Of a stretch of 64,000 nt of DNA, positions 28,449 to 39,943 are shown piece after piece. Position numbers and translations under genes: made by a program. The notes beneath the pieces were generated by a model, which saw only the letters and a program-made list of their open reading frames with translations, searched no databases and was not told where the DNA came from. Every line of letters begins with the position of its first letter. Position 1 is the first letter of the stretch. The DNA is from Photobacterium marinum (lineage in GTDB: Bacteria > Pseudomonadota > Gammaproteobacteria > Enterobacterales > Vibrionaceae): assembly GCF_000331515.1 (NCBI RefSeq), contig NZ_AMZO01000002.1, positions 62,001 to 126,000 of the forward strand, given 5' to 3'.

Positions 28449-28477
28449 AAAAAAGCCCGGAAGTTCCGGGCTTTTGT
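28449..28477. terminator. Terminator after hns
   Basis: AAAAGCCCGGAA / TTCCGGGCTTTT, nearly symmetrical hairpin with A-rich left flank (U-run for the minus strand). It serves hns; it could also end any plus-strand transcript from the gene-poor stretch. Confidence 0.85.
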
Positions 28478-28498
28478 TCAGCTTATATTCAGCTTTAA

Positions 28499-28894
28499 TT
28501 AGATTTCGAAATCTTCTAGAGATTTACCTTCATCAAGTGCTTTCTTCAGTGCGCTTGGAGTACGGCCTTGGCCTGTCCAGGTTTTTTCTTCACCATTTTC
28601 ATCAATGAAACGGTATTTAGCAGGACGAGCAGCACGTTTTGCTTTAGGTGCTTTATTCAGGCTCGCTAGTAATTCTTCAGGGTCGATACCGTCAGCCAGA
28701 AGCATTTCACGGTATTGAGCAAGTTTTTCGCTACGTTCTTTTTCTTTAGCTATTTCTTCTGCTTCTGCTTCTTCACGCTCGCTAACAACTGTTTGTAGTT
28801 TCTCCAGAGCTTCCTGAAGTTGTTCCAGAGTATATTCACGCGAAAGAGCACGAAGGCTACGAAGGTTAAACAGCGCTTTCATTGCATCAGACAT
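28499..28894 (-). CDS. hns: H-NS family nucleoid protein
   Basis: 131 residues. The N-terminal helical oligomerisation region ([23 protein letters not shown]) is followed by a charged coiled coil to about residue 65, a linker rich in Lys, Ala and Pro, and a C-terminal DNA-binding domain with the minor-groove loop [15 protein letters not shown] binds AT-rich DNA and silences acquired genes; vibrios call this protein VicH. It is a single gene with a long AT-rich leader. Confidence 0.94.
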   Translation of the reverse strand: MSDAMKALFNLRSLRALSREYTLEQLQEALEKLQTVVSEREEAEAEEIAKEKERSEKLAQYREMLLADGIDPEELLASLNKAPKAKRAARPAKYRFIDENGEEKTWTGQGRTPSALKKALDEGKSLEDFEI

Positions 28895-29258
28895 TTTATA
28901 TTTCCTGTTGGCTTTAAACTGTTTTAATAAATAATAGCAGTCTCAAATCTATATTGGCAATAATAATACGTTTAATCCTGTGATGCCAAATAAAATATCT
29001 GGTCTGGTTTTAGTTTTTTTTGAATTAGGCTGATGAAAATCTCATTTTTTATATTTTAGGATGATGTTGAGTGTGAAATTAATCGAGACTTTGAGGAAAT
29101 TGAATGTCCGTAATTTCATATGATTTAATGGTGCTAAGGAATACATAGAAGCTTCAATTGTGCGTTTTTTCATCGCTGCGGAAAAATTATTCACTATATG
29201 TGTTAATTTTTTCATCTTATGTTGTTGCAAATGGTTCATGATTCCGTACAATGAAATC
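28895..29258. other. AT-rich intergenic region between hns and the lysine riboswitch
   Basis: About 364 bases, strongly AT-rich. It must hold the promoters of hns (minus) and of the riboswitch transcript (plus). A minus-strand frame of 69 codons at 29042-29251 has no ribosome site and low-complexity composition, and is not called. No clear operator was seen. Confidence 0.45.
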
Positions 29259-29455
29259 TTCCTTGACTAAGGGTAGAGGCGCATTGTCTATAAGTAACTG
29301 GCAGTAGGGTGATTCCGATGATAGCCAGAGAAAGGAGCCGATGCCGAAGTGAGACAGGTCATCAAGCCTGCTTGCTGGGGTTGTCACCGAATAGGGGCAA
29401 CACTGCCATAGTATATAATTACATTAACTATGGAGCGCTACTGTGGGGTCGGAAT
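29259..29455 (+). ncRNA. Lysine riboswitch (L box) aptamer
   Basis: Conserved L-box blocks occur in order: GGGTAGAGGCGC (29271-29282), AAGTAACT (29292-29299), AGAAAGGAGCCGATGCCGAAG (29328-29349 region), GCTTGCTGGGG (29370-29380) and the closing GGAGCGCTACTG (29432-29443). The ends can pair as P1 (TTCC..GAC near 29260 with GGTCGGAA near 29447-29454). The aptamer senses free lysine. It lies in the leader of the NhaC-family gene, so lysine should switch off that transporter. Confidence 0.93.
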
Positions 29456-29514
29456 AGGGGACTTGCTTTCCTTTATACTCTTCTCTTTAACGACTTATGT
29501 CGTGCTCAGCAGTA

Positions 29515-29548
29515 GATCTCCAACCAGGTATCGGTTGTAGTTGAGATC
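29515..29548 (+). promoter_or_regulatory. Start-codon-proximal hairpin of the riboswitch expression platform
   Basis: GATCTC (29515-29520) and CAACC (29521-29525) pair with GGTTG (29533-29537) and GAGATC (29543-29548), the last ending at the base before the ATG. The 3' arm contains the only purine-rich GAG available as ribosome site. No U-run follows, so control of translation initiation is more likely than termination. Confidence 0.7.
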
Positions 29549-31144
29549 ATGAATATTGTAGATTTTTCCCATTCATCCATTTCATTGTTACCGCCATTAG
29601 TGGCGTTGGGCCTTGCGATTCTGACACGTCGCGTTTTGGTTTCTCTAGGTGTTGGTATTGTTCTTGGCGCTTTATTGCTGACAGATTTTTCTCTGGGTAT
29701 GACTGCAGAATATGTGGGTACTACCGTTAAAGGTTTGTTCATTGATGATGGTGCTATTAATAGCTGGAACATGAGTATTGTCGCTTTCCTTATTTTGCTG
29801 GGTATGACGACAGCACTGCTAACCCTTTCTGGTGGTACTCGTGCTTTTGCTGAATGGGCACAGACAAAAATTAAATCTAAGCGCGGTGCAAAACTGCTTG
29901 CTGCTTTTTTAGGGGTCTTTATTTTCGTCGATGACTATTTTAATAGTCTGGCGGTAGGTTCTATTTCTCGTCCTGTTACCGATCGTTTTTACGTTTCACG
30001 TGCCAAACTAGCTTACATTCTGGATTCAACCGCTGCACCAATGTGTGTGTTGATGCCTGCGTCAAGCTGGGGTGCTTATATTATCACGCTTATCGGTGGC
30101 ATTTTGGTATCACACGGTGTGACAGAATATTCTGCACTGAGCGCATTCATTCAACTTGCACCAATGAACTTTTACGCGGTGTTTGCTTTATTAATGGTAT
30201 TTGTTGTTGCCTGGTTCCAACTGGATATCGGCGCAATGAAGCAGCATGAAATGCAGGCAAGCCATGGTCACGGCTTTGATGAAGGTGGTGACGACTCCCA
30301 GGCAAAAGATCTGAACGACGAGCTGGAAATTGAAGAAAGTGAAAATGGTCGTGTGGCTGATTTGGTAATGCCAATCGTTGCTCTTATCTTCGCTACTTTC
30401 TTCTTTATGATTTATACCGGTTACCAGGCTCTGGCTGCTGATGGTATTGCGTTTAATATCTTGGGTGCGTTCGAGAATACTGATGTAGGTATGTCTCTGG
30501 TTTACGGTGGTCTGGTTGGTCTTGTAGCTGCAATGATCCCGGTAATTCGCCAGCGTCTGCCAATGTCTGATGTGGCATCTACACTGTGGATTGGTGCGAA
30601 ATCAATGTTCGGCGCTATCCTTATCCTGCTGTTTGCATGGAGTATTGGTAGCGTGATCGGTGATATGGAAACCGGTAAGTACCTGTCAACACTGGTTCAA
30701 GGTAATATCAGCCCGGCACTGCTACCTGCAATTCTGTTCCTGTTGGCTGGCCTGATGGCGTTCTCAACGGGTACATCATGGGGTACGTTCGGTATCATGC
30801 TGCCAATCGCAGGTGATTTGGCTGCAGCTTCTGATATTGCGCTGATGCTGCCAATGCTGGGTGCGGTTCTGGCTGGTTCTGTATTTGGTGACCACTGTTC
30901 TCCGATTTCAGATACGACGATTCTGTCTTCAACCGGTGCGCGCTGTCATCACATTGATCACGTATCAACGCAGCTGCCTTACGCTCTGTCTGTTGCTTTG
31001 GTTTCAACCATTGGCTTCCTGGTACTGGGTATGACAGGTTCAATGCCGGTAGCCTTTATGGCAGCAGTAATTAGCTTCATTCTGGTTTGTGTAGCACTGA
31101 TGTGGATGGCTCGCCGTCCGGCTGTTGCTGCGGCTAAAATGTAA
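29549..31144 (+). CDS. NhaC-superfamily transporter under lysine riboswitch (candidate lysine carrier)
   Basis: A 531-residue polytopic inner-membrane protein of the NhaC Na+/H+ antiporter superfamily. About eleven or twelve hydrophobic segments are visible; a charged soluble loop rich in Asp, Glu and His lies near residues 230-270. Conserved-looking membrane motifs are FVDDYFNSLAVGS (about 127-139), DSTAAPMCVLMPASSWGA and FGDHCSPISDTTILSS (about 447-462). Because the leader holds a lysine riboswitch, lysine is the probable substrate; this class in gammaproteobacteria was proposed as a lysine transporter (called LysW in comparative work). Transport itself is not shown by sequence. Confidence 0.85.
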   Translation: MNIVDFSHSSISLLPPLVALGLAILTRRVLVSLGVGIVLGALLLTDFSLGMTAEYVGTTVKGLFIDDGAINSWNMSIVAFLILLGMTTALLTLSGGTRAFAEWAQTKIKSKRGAKLLAAFLGVFIFVDDYFNSLAVGSISRPVTDRFYVSRAKLAYILDSTAAPMCVLMPASSWGAYIITLIGGILVSHGVTEYSALSAFIQLAPMNFYAVFALLMVFVVAWFQLDIGAMKQHEMQASHGHGFDEGGDDSQAKDLNDELEIEESENGRVADLVMPIVALIFATFFFMIYTGYQALAADGIAFNILGAFENTDVGMSLVYGGLVGLVAAMIPVIRQRLPMSDVASTLWIGAKSMFGAILILLFAWSIGSVIGDMETGKYLSTLVQGNISPALLPAILFLLAGLMAFSTGTSWGTFGIMLPIAGDLAAASDIALMLPMLGAVLAGSVFGDHCSPISDTTILSSTGARCHHIDHVSTQLPYALSVALVSTIGFLVLGMTGSMPVAFMAAVISFILVCVALMWMARRPAVAAAKM

Positions 31145-31179
31145 AAGCTGATTAGGCATCAAACTGTTAGACATTAATG

Positions 31180-31208
31180 AAAGCCTGCAACTAAATTGCA
31201 GGCTTTTT
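31180..31208 (+). terminator. Terminator after the NhaC-family gene
   Basis: AAAGCCTGCAA-CTAAA-TTGCAGGCTTTTT: 11-bp perfect stem and T-run, 36 bases after the stop. Confidence 0.9.
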
Positions 31209-31319
31209 ATCATTAAATAATGCGTGATATTTTGTGCTTTCGTGCGGTCACGCGCTTTTAATTCTTACCTCTTTTCTGTAGCATTTCGGCAGTTTTTTTG
31301 CGCTTTGACGGGGAGCCAC

Positions 31320-31898
31320 ATGGCCCAGATGTATTTCTATTACTCGGCAATGAATGCGGGTAAGTCGACGACCTTATTGCAGTCATCTTTTAACTATCGT
31401 GAACGCGGCATGACGCCGGTGATCTTTACGGCGGCTATTGATGATCGTTTCGGTGTCGGTAAGGTGAGCTCGCGTATTGGTCTGCAGGAAGAAGCTGAGC
31501 TGTTTGGTGCGCAAGACGATTTATATCAAAAGCTTCAGGATATGTCAGCGAACACAAAAATTGATTGTGTGCTGATTGATGAATGCCAGTTCCTGACTAA
31601 AGAGCAGGTTTATCAGCTGACGGAAATTGTCGACAAGATGCACATTCCTGTTTTGTGTTACGGCTTGCGTACTGATTTCCGCGGAGAACTTTTTGAAGGC
31701 AGTCGTTATTTGTTGTCCTGGGCTGATAAGCTGGTGGAGCTGAAAACAATCTGTCATTGTGGTCGCAAAGCAAATATGGTGATCCGTATGGATGAAACTG
31801 GTCGCGCAATTGCAGACGGTGATCAGGTTGTGATTGGCGGTAATGATCGTTACGTATCTGTTTGCCGCAAACATTATAAAGAAGCGTTGGGTAAGTAA
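31320..31898 (+). CDS. tdk: Thymidine kinase
   Basis: Phosphorylates thymidine and deoxyuridine in pyrimidine salvage. 192 residues from ATG 31320 ([16 protein letters not shown]), with GGGGAG just upstream; the frame opens earlier but that part is not thymidine kinase-like. Seen: P-loop [10 protein letters not shown] (about 9-18), Walker B region VLIDECQFL (about 82-90), and zinc-ribbon Cys in ICHCGRKA and VCRKH. It converges on the histidine operon across a shared terminator. Confidence 0.96.
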   Translation: MAQMYFYYSAMNAGKSTTLLQSSFNYRERGMTPVIFTAAIDDRFGVGKVSSRIGLQEEAELFGAQDDLYQKLQDMSANTKIDCVLIDECQFLTKEQVYQLTEIVDKMHIPVLCYGLRTDFRGELFEGSRYLLSWADKLVELKTICHCGRKANMVIRMDETGRAIADGDQVVIGGNDRYVSVCRKHYKEALGK

Positions 31899-31929
31899 TT
31901 AATTGCACTCAGCGCTTAATTGAAAATAA

Positions 31930-31962
31930 GAAAGCCCGGGTTGATATTCCCGGGCTTTTATT
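31930..31962. terminator. Bidirectional terminator between tdk and hisI
   Basis: AAAGCCCGGG-TTGATATT-CCCGGGCTTTT: 10-bp stem with A-rich left and T-rich right flank. It lies 32 bases after tdk and 43 bases beyond the end of the his operon. Confidence 0.88.
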
Positions 31963-32004
31963 TTTAGTTCGTTTCTAAAATAGATGCTCTGCTTATTAAG
32001 CAAA

Positions 32005-32634
32005 TTATTTATTATGACGTTCCTGAAGTTTTGCTGTGACATCTGACAGGGAAAGCCCCTGATCTTGTAATAAAACTATCAGGTGGTAGAGCAAATCGGC
32101 AGATTCACAGATCAGCTCCTTCTTATCGCCCGACGTTGCCGCAAGCGCGACTTCAACGCCTTCTTCGCCCACTTTTTGCGAAATACGCTTGGTACCGCGG
32201 GCGTAGAGACTGGCGGTGTAGGAAGAGGTTGGATCGGCATCTTTACGTTCAGCCAGCAGCTGTTCCAGTTGATGAAGGAACACCAGTGCCGGTTGTTCAA
32301 CCAGTCCTTCCTGGGCTGTGTTACTGTCAAAGCAGGTTGTGGTATTGAGGTGACAGGTCGGGCCGACAGGATCGACTTTAACCAGCAGGGTATCCTCATC
32401 ACAATCGAGTTTGATGCTCTTAAGATTCAGGACATTGCCAGAGGTTTCGCCCTTGGTCCAAAGGCGTTGCTTGCTGCGAGACCAGAAGGTGACTTTTTTA
32501 CTCGCCAGTGTTTTGTCCAGCGCGGCTTCATTCATATAGCCCAGCATCAGCACCTGGCCGCTGGTGTTGTCCTGCACGATGGCCGGAACCAGGCCGTCTA
32601 CTTTTTCCCAGTTAATATTTGCTGCCAGGCTCAT
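32005..32634 (-). CDS. hisI: Bifunctional phosphoribosyl-AMP cyclohydrolase / phosphoribosyl-ATP pyrophosphohydrolase
   Basis: Steps two and three of histidine synthesis in one 209-residue fusion protein (HisIE). The N-terminal cyclohydrolase part (about 1-115) has [19 protein letters not shown] in shortened form and metal-binding Cys/Asp in LDCDEDTLL and GPTCHL. The C-terminal pyrophosphohydrolase part shows [10 protein letters not shown] and [11 protein letters not shown]. The start overlaps the end of hisF by four bases. It is the last gene of the operon. Confidence 0.97.
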   Translation of the reverse strand: MSLAANINWEKVDGLVPAIVQDNTSGQVLMLGYMNEAALDKTLASKKVTFWSRSKQRLWTKGETSGNVLNLKSIKLDCDEDTLLVKVDPVGPTCHLNTTTCFDSNTAQEGLVEQPALVFLHQLEQLLAERKDADPTSSYTASLYARGTKRISQKVGEEGVEVALAATSGDKKELICESADLLYHLIVLLQDQGLSLSDVTAKLQERHNK

Positions 32635-33404
32635 AGTCTTATCTCCACATCTTGCTGTTTCAGGTACTGCTTTAATTTGCCGATATTGATGATCCGTTTA
32701 TGGAAAACAGAAGCTGCCAATGCGCCGTCTACATTGGCTTTATTAAAGGCATTGGCGAAATGGAGCATTTCTCCGGCTCCGCCCGAGGCAATCAGCGGAA
32801 CATGGCAGACTTCGCGAACCATATTCAGTTGCTTGAGATCGTAACCTTGCCGGACACCATCCTGGTTCATCATGTTTAGTACGATTTCCCCGGCACCGCG
32901 TTTTTGTACTTCCTGAACCCAGTCCCGGGTTTCCCACTGGGTGACTTTGGTGCGGCTTTCATCACCGGTGAATTGGTAAACCTGGTATTTTTCGGTTTCA
33001 GCATCAAAGTAAGAGTCGATGCCGACCACAATACATTGCACACCGAACTTATCCGCTAATTCGGTGATCAGCGCCGGATTAGCTAACGCCGGTGAGTTGA
33101 TGGACACTTTATCGGCACCAAATTGCAGGATGCGGCTGGCATCTTCAGCGGACTTGATTCCGCCGGCAACACAGAACGGGATATCAATCACTTCCGCAAC
33201 CCGGGCAACCCAGCTTTTGTCGACGACGCGGCCATCACTGGAAGCGGTAATATCGTAAAACACCAGTTCATCAGCCCCTTCCTCGGCATAGCGTTTGGCA
33301 AGCGGGACGATATCACCGATGATTTCGTGGTTACGGAACTGCACGCCCTTGACTACTTGTCCGTCGCGGACATCAAGACAAGGGATAATTCGTCTTGCTA
33401 ACAT
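32631..33404 (-). CDS. hisF: Imidazole glycerol phosphate synthase, cyclase subunit
   Basis: With HisH, converts PRFAR plus ammonia to IGP and AICAR, the latter feeding purine synthesis. 257 residues, a TIM barrel starting [20 protein letters not shown] with catalytic Asp at about 11; the second catalytic Asp lies in VVGIDSY (about 130). Phosphate loops include CVAGGIKS and IASGGAGEM. It overlaps hisI by four bases and follows hisA after 18 bases. Confidence 0.98.
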   Translation of the reverse strand: MLARRIIPCLDVRDGQVVKGVQFRNHEIIGDIVPLAKRYAEEGADELVFYDITASSDGRVVDKSWVARVAEVIDIPFCVAGGIKSAEDASRILQFGADKVSINSPALANPALITELADKFGVQCIVVGIDSYFDAETEKYQVYQFTGDESRTKVTQWETRDWVQEVQKRGAGEIVLNMMNQDGVRQGYDLKQLNMVREVCHVPLIASGGAGEMLHFANAFNKANVDGALAASVFHKRIINIGKLKQYLKQQDVEIRL

Positions 33405-33422
33405 GTTTTTCTCCTTGTCCGG

Positions 33423-34812
<1,390 letters not shown>

Positions 34813-34813
<1 letters not shown>

Positions 34814-35898
34814 TACAGTACTCCTTTACTGCTTGGTAACTCGTTGCCTTCAACCCGGATTGCCTGGCGCAGGGTGCGTCCAAAGGCCTTGAACAGACTC
34901 TCGACAATATGGTGGTCGTTGTCACCGCTTGATGACAGGTGCAGGGTGCAGGCCAGGGTATCGGTCAGCGAGCGGAAGAAATGCGATACCATCTCGGTTG
35001 AAAGATCGCCGACCTGATCTCGGCTAAATTTAGCATCAAACTTCAGATACGGACGGCCGGACAGATCCAGTGCGCACTGCGCCAGGCACTCATCCATTGG
35101 CAGGCTGAAGCCGAAACGGCCGATGCCGCGTTTGTCGCCAAGGGCTTTTTTCAACGCTTCACCCAGTGCTAGCGCGGTATCTTCGACACTGTGGTGATCG
35201 TCGATGTGCAGGTCGCCGTCAACGGTGAGTACGAGGCGGAACCCGCCGTGGGTGGCGATTTGATCCAGCATATGATCAAAGAAACCCAGCCCGGTTTTGA
35301 TGATATTGCCGCCGGATTCGTCCAGGTTGACCTTAACCCGGATATTGGTTTCTTTGGTAGTGCGTACCACCTCTGCGATCCTTGGCGACGTAGTAAGATC
35401 TTTGACGATCTGTGGCCAGTTCATCGTGGTGTCATCACTCGGCTGCGGATTATAGCGAATGCCGCGGATAGCCATATTTTCTGCCAGTTCGAGATCGGTC
35501 GGACGATCGCCGATCACGACTGAGTGCTCGAAGTCGACGCGGCCTCCGCGCAGGTAGTCTTTTACCATGCCCAGCTTAGGCTTGCGGCAGGTACAATTGT
35601 CTTCTTCAAAGTGTGGGCAGATCAGGGTATCAGCAAACTTAACGCCCTGAGATTCGAAGATTTCCATCATCATCTGATGCGGAGCATCAAAGTCTTCTTG
35701 TGGATAGCTTTCTGTGCCGAGGCCGTCCTGATTGGTGACCATCACCAGTTTGTAACCGGCATCCTGCAGCTTTAACAGCGACGGGATCACTAATGGTTCC
35801 AGCTTGAGTTTGTCCAGTCGGTCGACCTGAAAATCAACGGGTGGCTCAACAATCAGTGTGCCGTCCCGGTCGATAAATAAAATCTTTTCCTTGCTCAC
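34813..35898 (-). CDS. hisB: Bifunctional histidinol-phosphatase / imidazoleglycerol-phosphate dehydratase
   Basis: Two steps of histidine synthesis in one 361-residue protein. The N-terminal HAD phosphatase (about 1-165) has [10 protein letters not shown] with nucleophile Asp at about 10, and a zinc-binding Cys/His group [11 protein letters not shown]. The C-terminal dehydratase (about 170-361) has the His/Glu metal motifs [20 protein letters not shown] and DNDHHIVES. Fusion of both is typical for enterobacteria and vibrios. Confidence 0.98.
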
Positions 35899-35910
35899 AA
35901 TATCAATCCT

Positions 35911-36969
35911 TTATGCTGGTTTCTGCTCAAGTTGTTCTCGGATGAAGGCCAGGGTTTTCTCACACTCATCACGGCTGCCGATACTGATGCGGATGCAGTT
36001 TTCAATCGGAGAGCGGCGAAGAATAATGCCGTGCTCCCATAAAGCATTAAACAGCGCATCGGCATTAGGGAATTTCACTAATAAGTAGTTTCCGTAGCCG
36101 TCAAAGACAGTGACATCCGGAAGCATACCCAGGCCCGCTTGCAGATATGCGCGGTTAGCGTGAATGTCGAGAACCTGGAATTTGGTTTTTGCCAGCCCTG
36201 ACGGAGACAGTGCTTGTACGGCGATGTCGGTAACCGGCACCGGAACCGGATAAGGGGCGATCACTTTGAGCAGCAGTTCAATTACCTCTGAATTTGCCAG
36301 GGTAAAGCCGCAGCGTAAACCGGCGAGGGCGAAGGCCTTTGACAGGGTTCGCAGGATCACCAGGTTTGGATACTGATCAAGCAGATCAACGGTTGAGGCT
36401 TCAGGGCAAAAGTCGATATAGGCCTCGTCGACAACAACCAGAGCCTTGCCTGCAGTCATATCAAGCAATGCTTCAATGTCCCGGCGATTGATTAAGTTAC
36501 CGGTCGGGTTATTCGGGCTGCAGACAAAGATCAGTTTAACTCCGTCAAGACAGGTTTCTATCTCGGGTAAATTCAGTTGCCATTCTGCTGTCAGCGGAAC
36601 GGTCTTGGTTTGAACATCGAAGGTTTCAGCGCTTATCGCGTACATGCCATATGTCGGCGGGCAGTAAAGGATACTGTCCTGATTTGGTTCACAGAATGCC
36701 CGTATCAGCAGTTCGATTCCTTCATCGGCACCTCGGGAGGTGAGTACCTGTTCTTTCTTTACACTGGCGTAGTCGGCATAGGCCTGGAGCAGTTCTTCCG
36801 GTTGGCAGGAACTGTAGCGGTTCAGGCGGTCACATTTGATGGTGTATTCGTTGGCAAACGGTGATTCGTTGGCGTTCAGCCAGATATCTCCGCTACCGCC
36901 AATGCGCCTAGCTGACTGGTAGGGCGTTAATTCGCGAACTGTTTTGCGGGCCAGTTGAGCGATTGTCAT
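35911..36969 (-). CDS. hisC: Histidinol-phosphate aminotransferase
   Basis: A PLP enzyme that forms histidinol phosphate from imidazole acetol phosphate with glutamate as donor. 352 residues, fold-type I. Seen: [10 protein letters not shown] near residue 32, SPNNPTGN (about 151), DEAYIDF (about 179) and the PLP Lys in [17 protein letters not shown] (about 210). The stop of hisD and the start of hisC share a base. Confidence 0.97.
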   Translation of the reverse strand: MTIAQLARKTVRELTPYQSARRIGGSGDIWLNANESPFANEYTIKCDRLNRYSSCQPEELLQAYADYASVKKEQVLTSRGADEGIELLIRAFCEPNQDSILYCPPTYGMYAISAETFDVQTKTVPLTAEWQLNLPEIETCLDGVKLIFVCSPNNPTGNLINRRDIEALLDMTAGKALVVVDEAYIDFCPEASTVDLLDQYPNLVILRTLSKAFALAGLRCGFTLANSEVIELLLKVIAPYPVPVPVTDIAVQALSPSGLAKTKFQVLDIHANRAYLQAGLGMLPDVTVFDGYGNYLLVKFPNADALFNALWEHGIILRRSPIENCIRISIGSRDECEKTLAFIREQLEQKPA

Positions 36970-38294
36970 TATTGAACCTCCTTGTTGGCCACAGCTCTGT
37001 TTTGTTGCGCCTGTAGTTTTTCAATGCGGATAGTGACAGCCCGTTTGTGGGCATCCAATCCTTCGGCTTCGGCCATGGTGACGACAGTTGGAGCCAGCTG
37101 TTGCAAACCGTCTGCATTAAGTTCCTGAACTGTCATCCGTTTGGTGAAATCCGCCAGACCCAGGCTAGAGTAGGTGCGGGTATAGCCATACGTCGGCAGA
37201 ACATGGTTCGTACCCGAAGCATAGTCCCCGACAGACTCTGGTGACCAGTTGCCAAGGAAAATGGAACCGGCATTATCAAGCTGCGAAACCAGGCTACGCG
37301 GATCCCTGGTCTGAACAATCAGGTGCTCCGGACCGTAGTGATTGGATATTGAAACGCATTGCATCAGGGTATCGGCAACGATAATCAGGCTTGATCCCAG
37401 TGCCTGACGGGCAATATCCGCACGTGCCAGTTCGGCAAGTTGTTTCTGGATTGCATCTGCCACTCGCTCGGCAAGGCTCGGTTCTGGTGTTACCAGGACA
37501 ACCTGAGAGTCAGGACCGTGTTCAGCCTGACTGAGAAGATCGGCTGCGATAAAGTCCGGCTCGGCAGTGGAATCGGCGATTACCAGAACTTCTGACGGAC
37601 CTGCCGGCATGTCGATGGCAGCGCCACGGTAGTCGTTACTGACCTGACGCTTGGCTTCGGTTACGAATGCATTGCCCGGGCCGAAAATTTTATCGACTTT
37701 GATGACAGATTCGGTGCCGTAGGCCATGGCGGCGACAGCCTGTGCGCCGCCGACATTGTAAATGTTGTCGATACCACACAGTTTGGCGACATAGAGAATC
37801 TCATCGGCAATTGGTGGCGGTGAACACAGGACAATCTGGCGGCAACCAGCGATTTGTGCGGGAACACCCAGCATCAGGACGGTAGATGGCAGCGGGGCGC
37901 TACCGCCGGGAATGTATAAACCGACAGAGTTTATTGGGCGTGTCACTTGTTCGCAAACGACACCCGGCTGCGTTTCCACCCGCAGAGGCTTTTGCTTCTG
38001 TGCTTTGTGGAAGATTGCGATATTGTCATAAGCCTGTTGAAGAGCTTGCTTCATGTTTTCGCTCAGGCGATCTGCAGCGGCGTTTACTTCTTCGGTACCG
38101 ACCTTGATACTTTCCGGGCTAACTTTGTCGAATTTCTCGGTCAGCTCCAGCAAGGCATCATCGCCACGTTGGCGGACACTATCGATCACTTCGGAAACGA
38201 TGGCAGAGATGTTAGCCCCTTCAGTAATGGCCGGGCGCTGCAGAACGTATTCCTGTTGGGTTTCGCTTAATGATTGCCATACAACGGTTTTCAT
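36969..38294 (-). CDS. hisD: Histidinol dehydrogenase
   Basis: A zinc-dependent NAD enzyme that oxidises histidinol to histidine in two steps. 441 residues, near the 434 of E. coli. Family signatures: [17 protein letters not shown] (about 127-143), [17 protein letters not shown] and [14 protein letters not shown], with the catalytic Glu/His in YGPEHLIVQ and a zinc-binding His in GTNHVLPT. The end of the gene overlaps hisC by one base. It follows hisG after four bases. Confidence 0.98.
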   Translation of the reverse strand: MKTVVWQSLSETQQEYVLQRPAITEGANISAIVSEVIDSVRQRGDDALLELTEKFDKVSPESIKVGTEEVNAAADRLSENMKQALQQAYDNIAIFHKAQKQKPLRVETQPGVVCEQVTRPINSVGLYIPGGSAPLPSTVLMLGVPAQIAGCRQIVLCSPPPIADEILYVAKLCGIDNIYNVGGAQAVAAMAYGTESVIKVDKIFGPGNAFVTEAKRQVSNDYRGAAIDMPAGPSEVLVIADSTAEPDFIAADLLSQAEHGPDSQVVLVTPEPSLAERVADAIQKQLAELARADIARQALGSSLIIVADTLMQCVSISNHYGPEHLIVQTRDPRSLVSQLDNAGSIFLGNWSPESVGDYASGTNHVLPTYGYTRTYSSLGLADFTKRMTVQELNADGLQQLAPTVVTMAEAEGLDAHKRAVTIRIEKLQAQQNRAVANKEVQ

Positions 38295-38298
38295 TGCC

Positions 38299-39195
38299 TT
38301 ACTCCATCATTTTCTCAATTGGCAGGACAAGGATTGAGCTGGCTCCCAGCCCTTTGAGTTCTTCCATTGTTTCCCAGAACAGGTTCTCGGAGCTGACCAG
38401 GTGAATAGCGACACGGCTTTTGTCCGTCGCTAATGGAATGATGGTCGGATCTTCGGCTCCCGGTAGCAGGGCTTTGATTTGCTCAAGGCATTCAGTCGGG
38501 GCGTGAAGCATGATGTACTTGGACTCTTTGGCCTGGATGACACCTTGCATGCGGGTCAGCAGACGCTCAATCAGTTCAGTCTTGTCTTGGTTGAAATCGC
38601 CGGTGCGCTGGATGAGAACGGCTTTAGAACGCAGGATAACTTCGACTTCTTTCAGGCCGTTTGCTTCAAGAGTGGCACCTGTTGAAACCAGATCACAAAT
38701 GGCATCGGCAAGGCCTGCTCGGGGAGCAACTTCAACGGAGCCGTTCAACATACAGGTGCTGAATTGAACCCCCTGTTCATCCATGTAGCGCTTAACCAGT
38801 TGAGGATAAGTTGTCGCAATACGTTTGCCCTGAAGATCCTGCGGGCCGGCGTAGTCGGCGTCTTTGTCGATGGCGATGGAAAGGCGGCAGCCACCAAAGT
38901 CAAGGCGACGCAGTTTGACATACTCTGATGGTTCTCCACGGGCGGCGCGCTCCAGGCCTACTTCTTCCAGCTCGTTTTCGCCGATTACACCAAGGTCAAC
39001 TACGCCATCCATGATCAGACCGGGAATATCATCATCACGAACCAGTAACAGATCGATGGGCATATTTTCAGAATGAACCACCAGGCGTTCACCCATCATG
39101 TTGAATTTAACGCCGCAGCGTTTTAACAGGTCCTGGCACTCTTTGCTCAGGCGTCCTTTTTTCTGAATGGCAATTCTTAGTCGTTCTGTCTGCAT
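38299..39195 (-). CDS. hisG: ATP phosphoribosyltransferase
   Basis: The first, feedback-inhibited step of histidine synthesis (ATP plus PRPP). 298 residues, the long form with a C-terminal regulatory domain, so no HisZ is needed. Seen: [32 protein letters not shown] (about 64-78) and the PRPP-type site in [16 protein letters not shown] (here [15 protein letters not shown], about 165-179). It is the first structural gene, about 150 bases after the leader peptide stop, behind the attenuator. Confidence 0.98.
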   Translation of the reverse strand: MQTERLRIAIQKKGRLSKECQDLLKRCGVKFNMMGERLVVHSENMPIDLLLVRDDDIPGLIMDGVVDLGVIGENELEEVGLERAARGEPSEYVKLRRLDFGGCRLSIAIDKDADYAGPQDLQGKRIATTYPQLVKRYMDEQGVQFSTCMLNGSVEVAPRAGLADAICDLVSTGATLEANGLKEVEVILRSKAVLIQRTGDFNQDKTELIERLLTRMQGVIQAKESKYIMLHAPTECLEQIKALLPGAEDPTIIPLATDKSRVAIHLVSSENLFWETMEELKGLGASSILVLPIEKMME

Positions 39196-39236
39196 CGGTA
39201 TGTTCCCTGTATTCGATAAATTTTATGCCTGAAAAC

Positions 39237-39270
39237 GAAAAAACCCTCGGAAGAAAGCTCTTCCGAGGGT
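39237..39270 (-). terminator. his operon attenuator terminator
   Basis: On the minus strand ACCCTCGGAAGA / TCTTCCGAGGGT forms a 12-bp perfect stem with a 4-base loop and then a U-run (A-run 39237-39242 in plus orientation). It lies between hisL and hisG. Upstream alternatives for pairing (CTGGAAGACGC and CTCTTCCAG, 39293-39325) are visible, as expected for an attenuator with competing hairpins. Confidence 0.92.
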
Positions 39271-39347
39271 CTGAGATCTGTTACTGCAATTGACCGCTGG
39301 AAGAGTGATTTTGCGTCTTCCAGAGTGAGGCGTATCCTCCTGAAAGA

Positions 39348-39395
39348 CTAATCAGGATGATGATGGTGATGTAGATTTGCCATAAGGATACGCAT
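39348..39395 (-). CDS. hisL: his operon leader peptide
   Basis: A 15-residue frame, MRILMANLHHHHHPD, ending in TAG, with five consecutive His codons (CAT/CAC). It is followed by the attenuator and hisG. Ribosome stalling at the His run when charged tRNA-His is scarce would favour the antiterminator. E. coli has seven His in the matching place, also followed by Pro-Asp. A strong case despite its size. Confidence 0.93.
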   Translation of the reverse strand: MRILMANLHHHHHPD

Positions 39396-39552
39396 AATTA
39401 TTTACTCTGATGAAATCATTATTTACTCATTGCTTGTTATTCACACTAACCAAGCTTATTTGATTTTGCAACAGGAAATTTAAATTTAAATTAACTTAAC
39501 AAAAAATCAAGAATGCAGAGTATTCGAAGTGGGATGGAACGGGGTGAGAAAT

Positions 39553-39585
39553 AAGCACTTTTAAGGTTCGAACTTGAAAGTGCTT
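39553..39585 (-). terminator. Terminator after the small basic protein gene
   Basis: AAGCACTTTTAAG / CTTGAAAGTGCTT stem of 13 pairs with one G-U, loop GTTCGAA; on the minus strand it is followed by a TATTTC tail. It lies 36 bases after the stop of the small minus-strand gene. Confidence 0.65.
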
Positions 39586-39620
39586 TAGTTGCGGTAACTT
39601 TTTATTAACCATTTGAGTGC

Positions 39621-39806
39621 TCAGACATACACGTCAAGCAGTCCTTTCCTGCGACGCTTTTTTGCATGTTTTCTTGGTTGTTCTTTTTTCTCCTCATTTG
39701 TTTTGGCTTCGACTTTTTGCTTACGCTCATCGATAAGAGATGCCTGTGTGACTTTCTTCAGCTGTTTCTGAGCAGTCAACGGCAGATTGTTGTTTGGGTT
39801 GATCAT
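39621..39806 (-). CDS. Small basic unknown protein with C-terminal DVYV
   Basis: 61 residues, strongly charged: an N-terminal MINPNNNLPLTAQKQLKK, a Lys/Glu-rich middle (KVEAKTNEEKKEQPRK) and a very basic HAKKRRRKG before the end LLDVYV. I do not recognise a family. No signal peptide or membrane segment is present; the basic stretch could bind nucleic acid or acidic protein. A hairpin terminator follows, which supports a real gene. The four final residues equal those of the small protein at 19587-19871. Confidence 0.55.
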   Translation of the reverse strand: MINPNNNLPLTAQKQLKKVTQASLIDERKQKVEAKTNEEKKEQPRKHAKKRRRKGLLDVYV

Positions 39807-39943
39807 GTCATTGTCTCGCTACACAGTTGAGTCCTGATTAATTTATCGACAATGCAATGATGCTATTGAGTGTTTTTTGTACGCTGTTTTAAGGTTTTGT
39901 TTCGAGGTGAGAGCTGGATAGGAAAAAAAGATGAAATTAATGC

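Noticed and set aside
29042-29251. 69-codon minus-strand frame between hns and the riboswitch
   Set aside because: AT-rich, no ribosome site, and it lies where promoters are expected.
32083-32844. 253-codon open frame on the plus strand opposite hisI and hisF
   Set aside because: It lies fully antisense to two certain genes, has no ribosome site and gives no recognisable family; a composition shadow.
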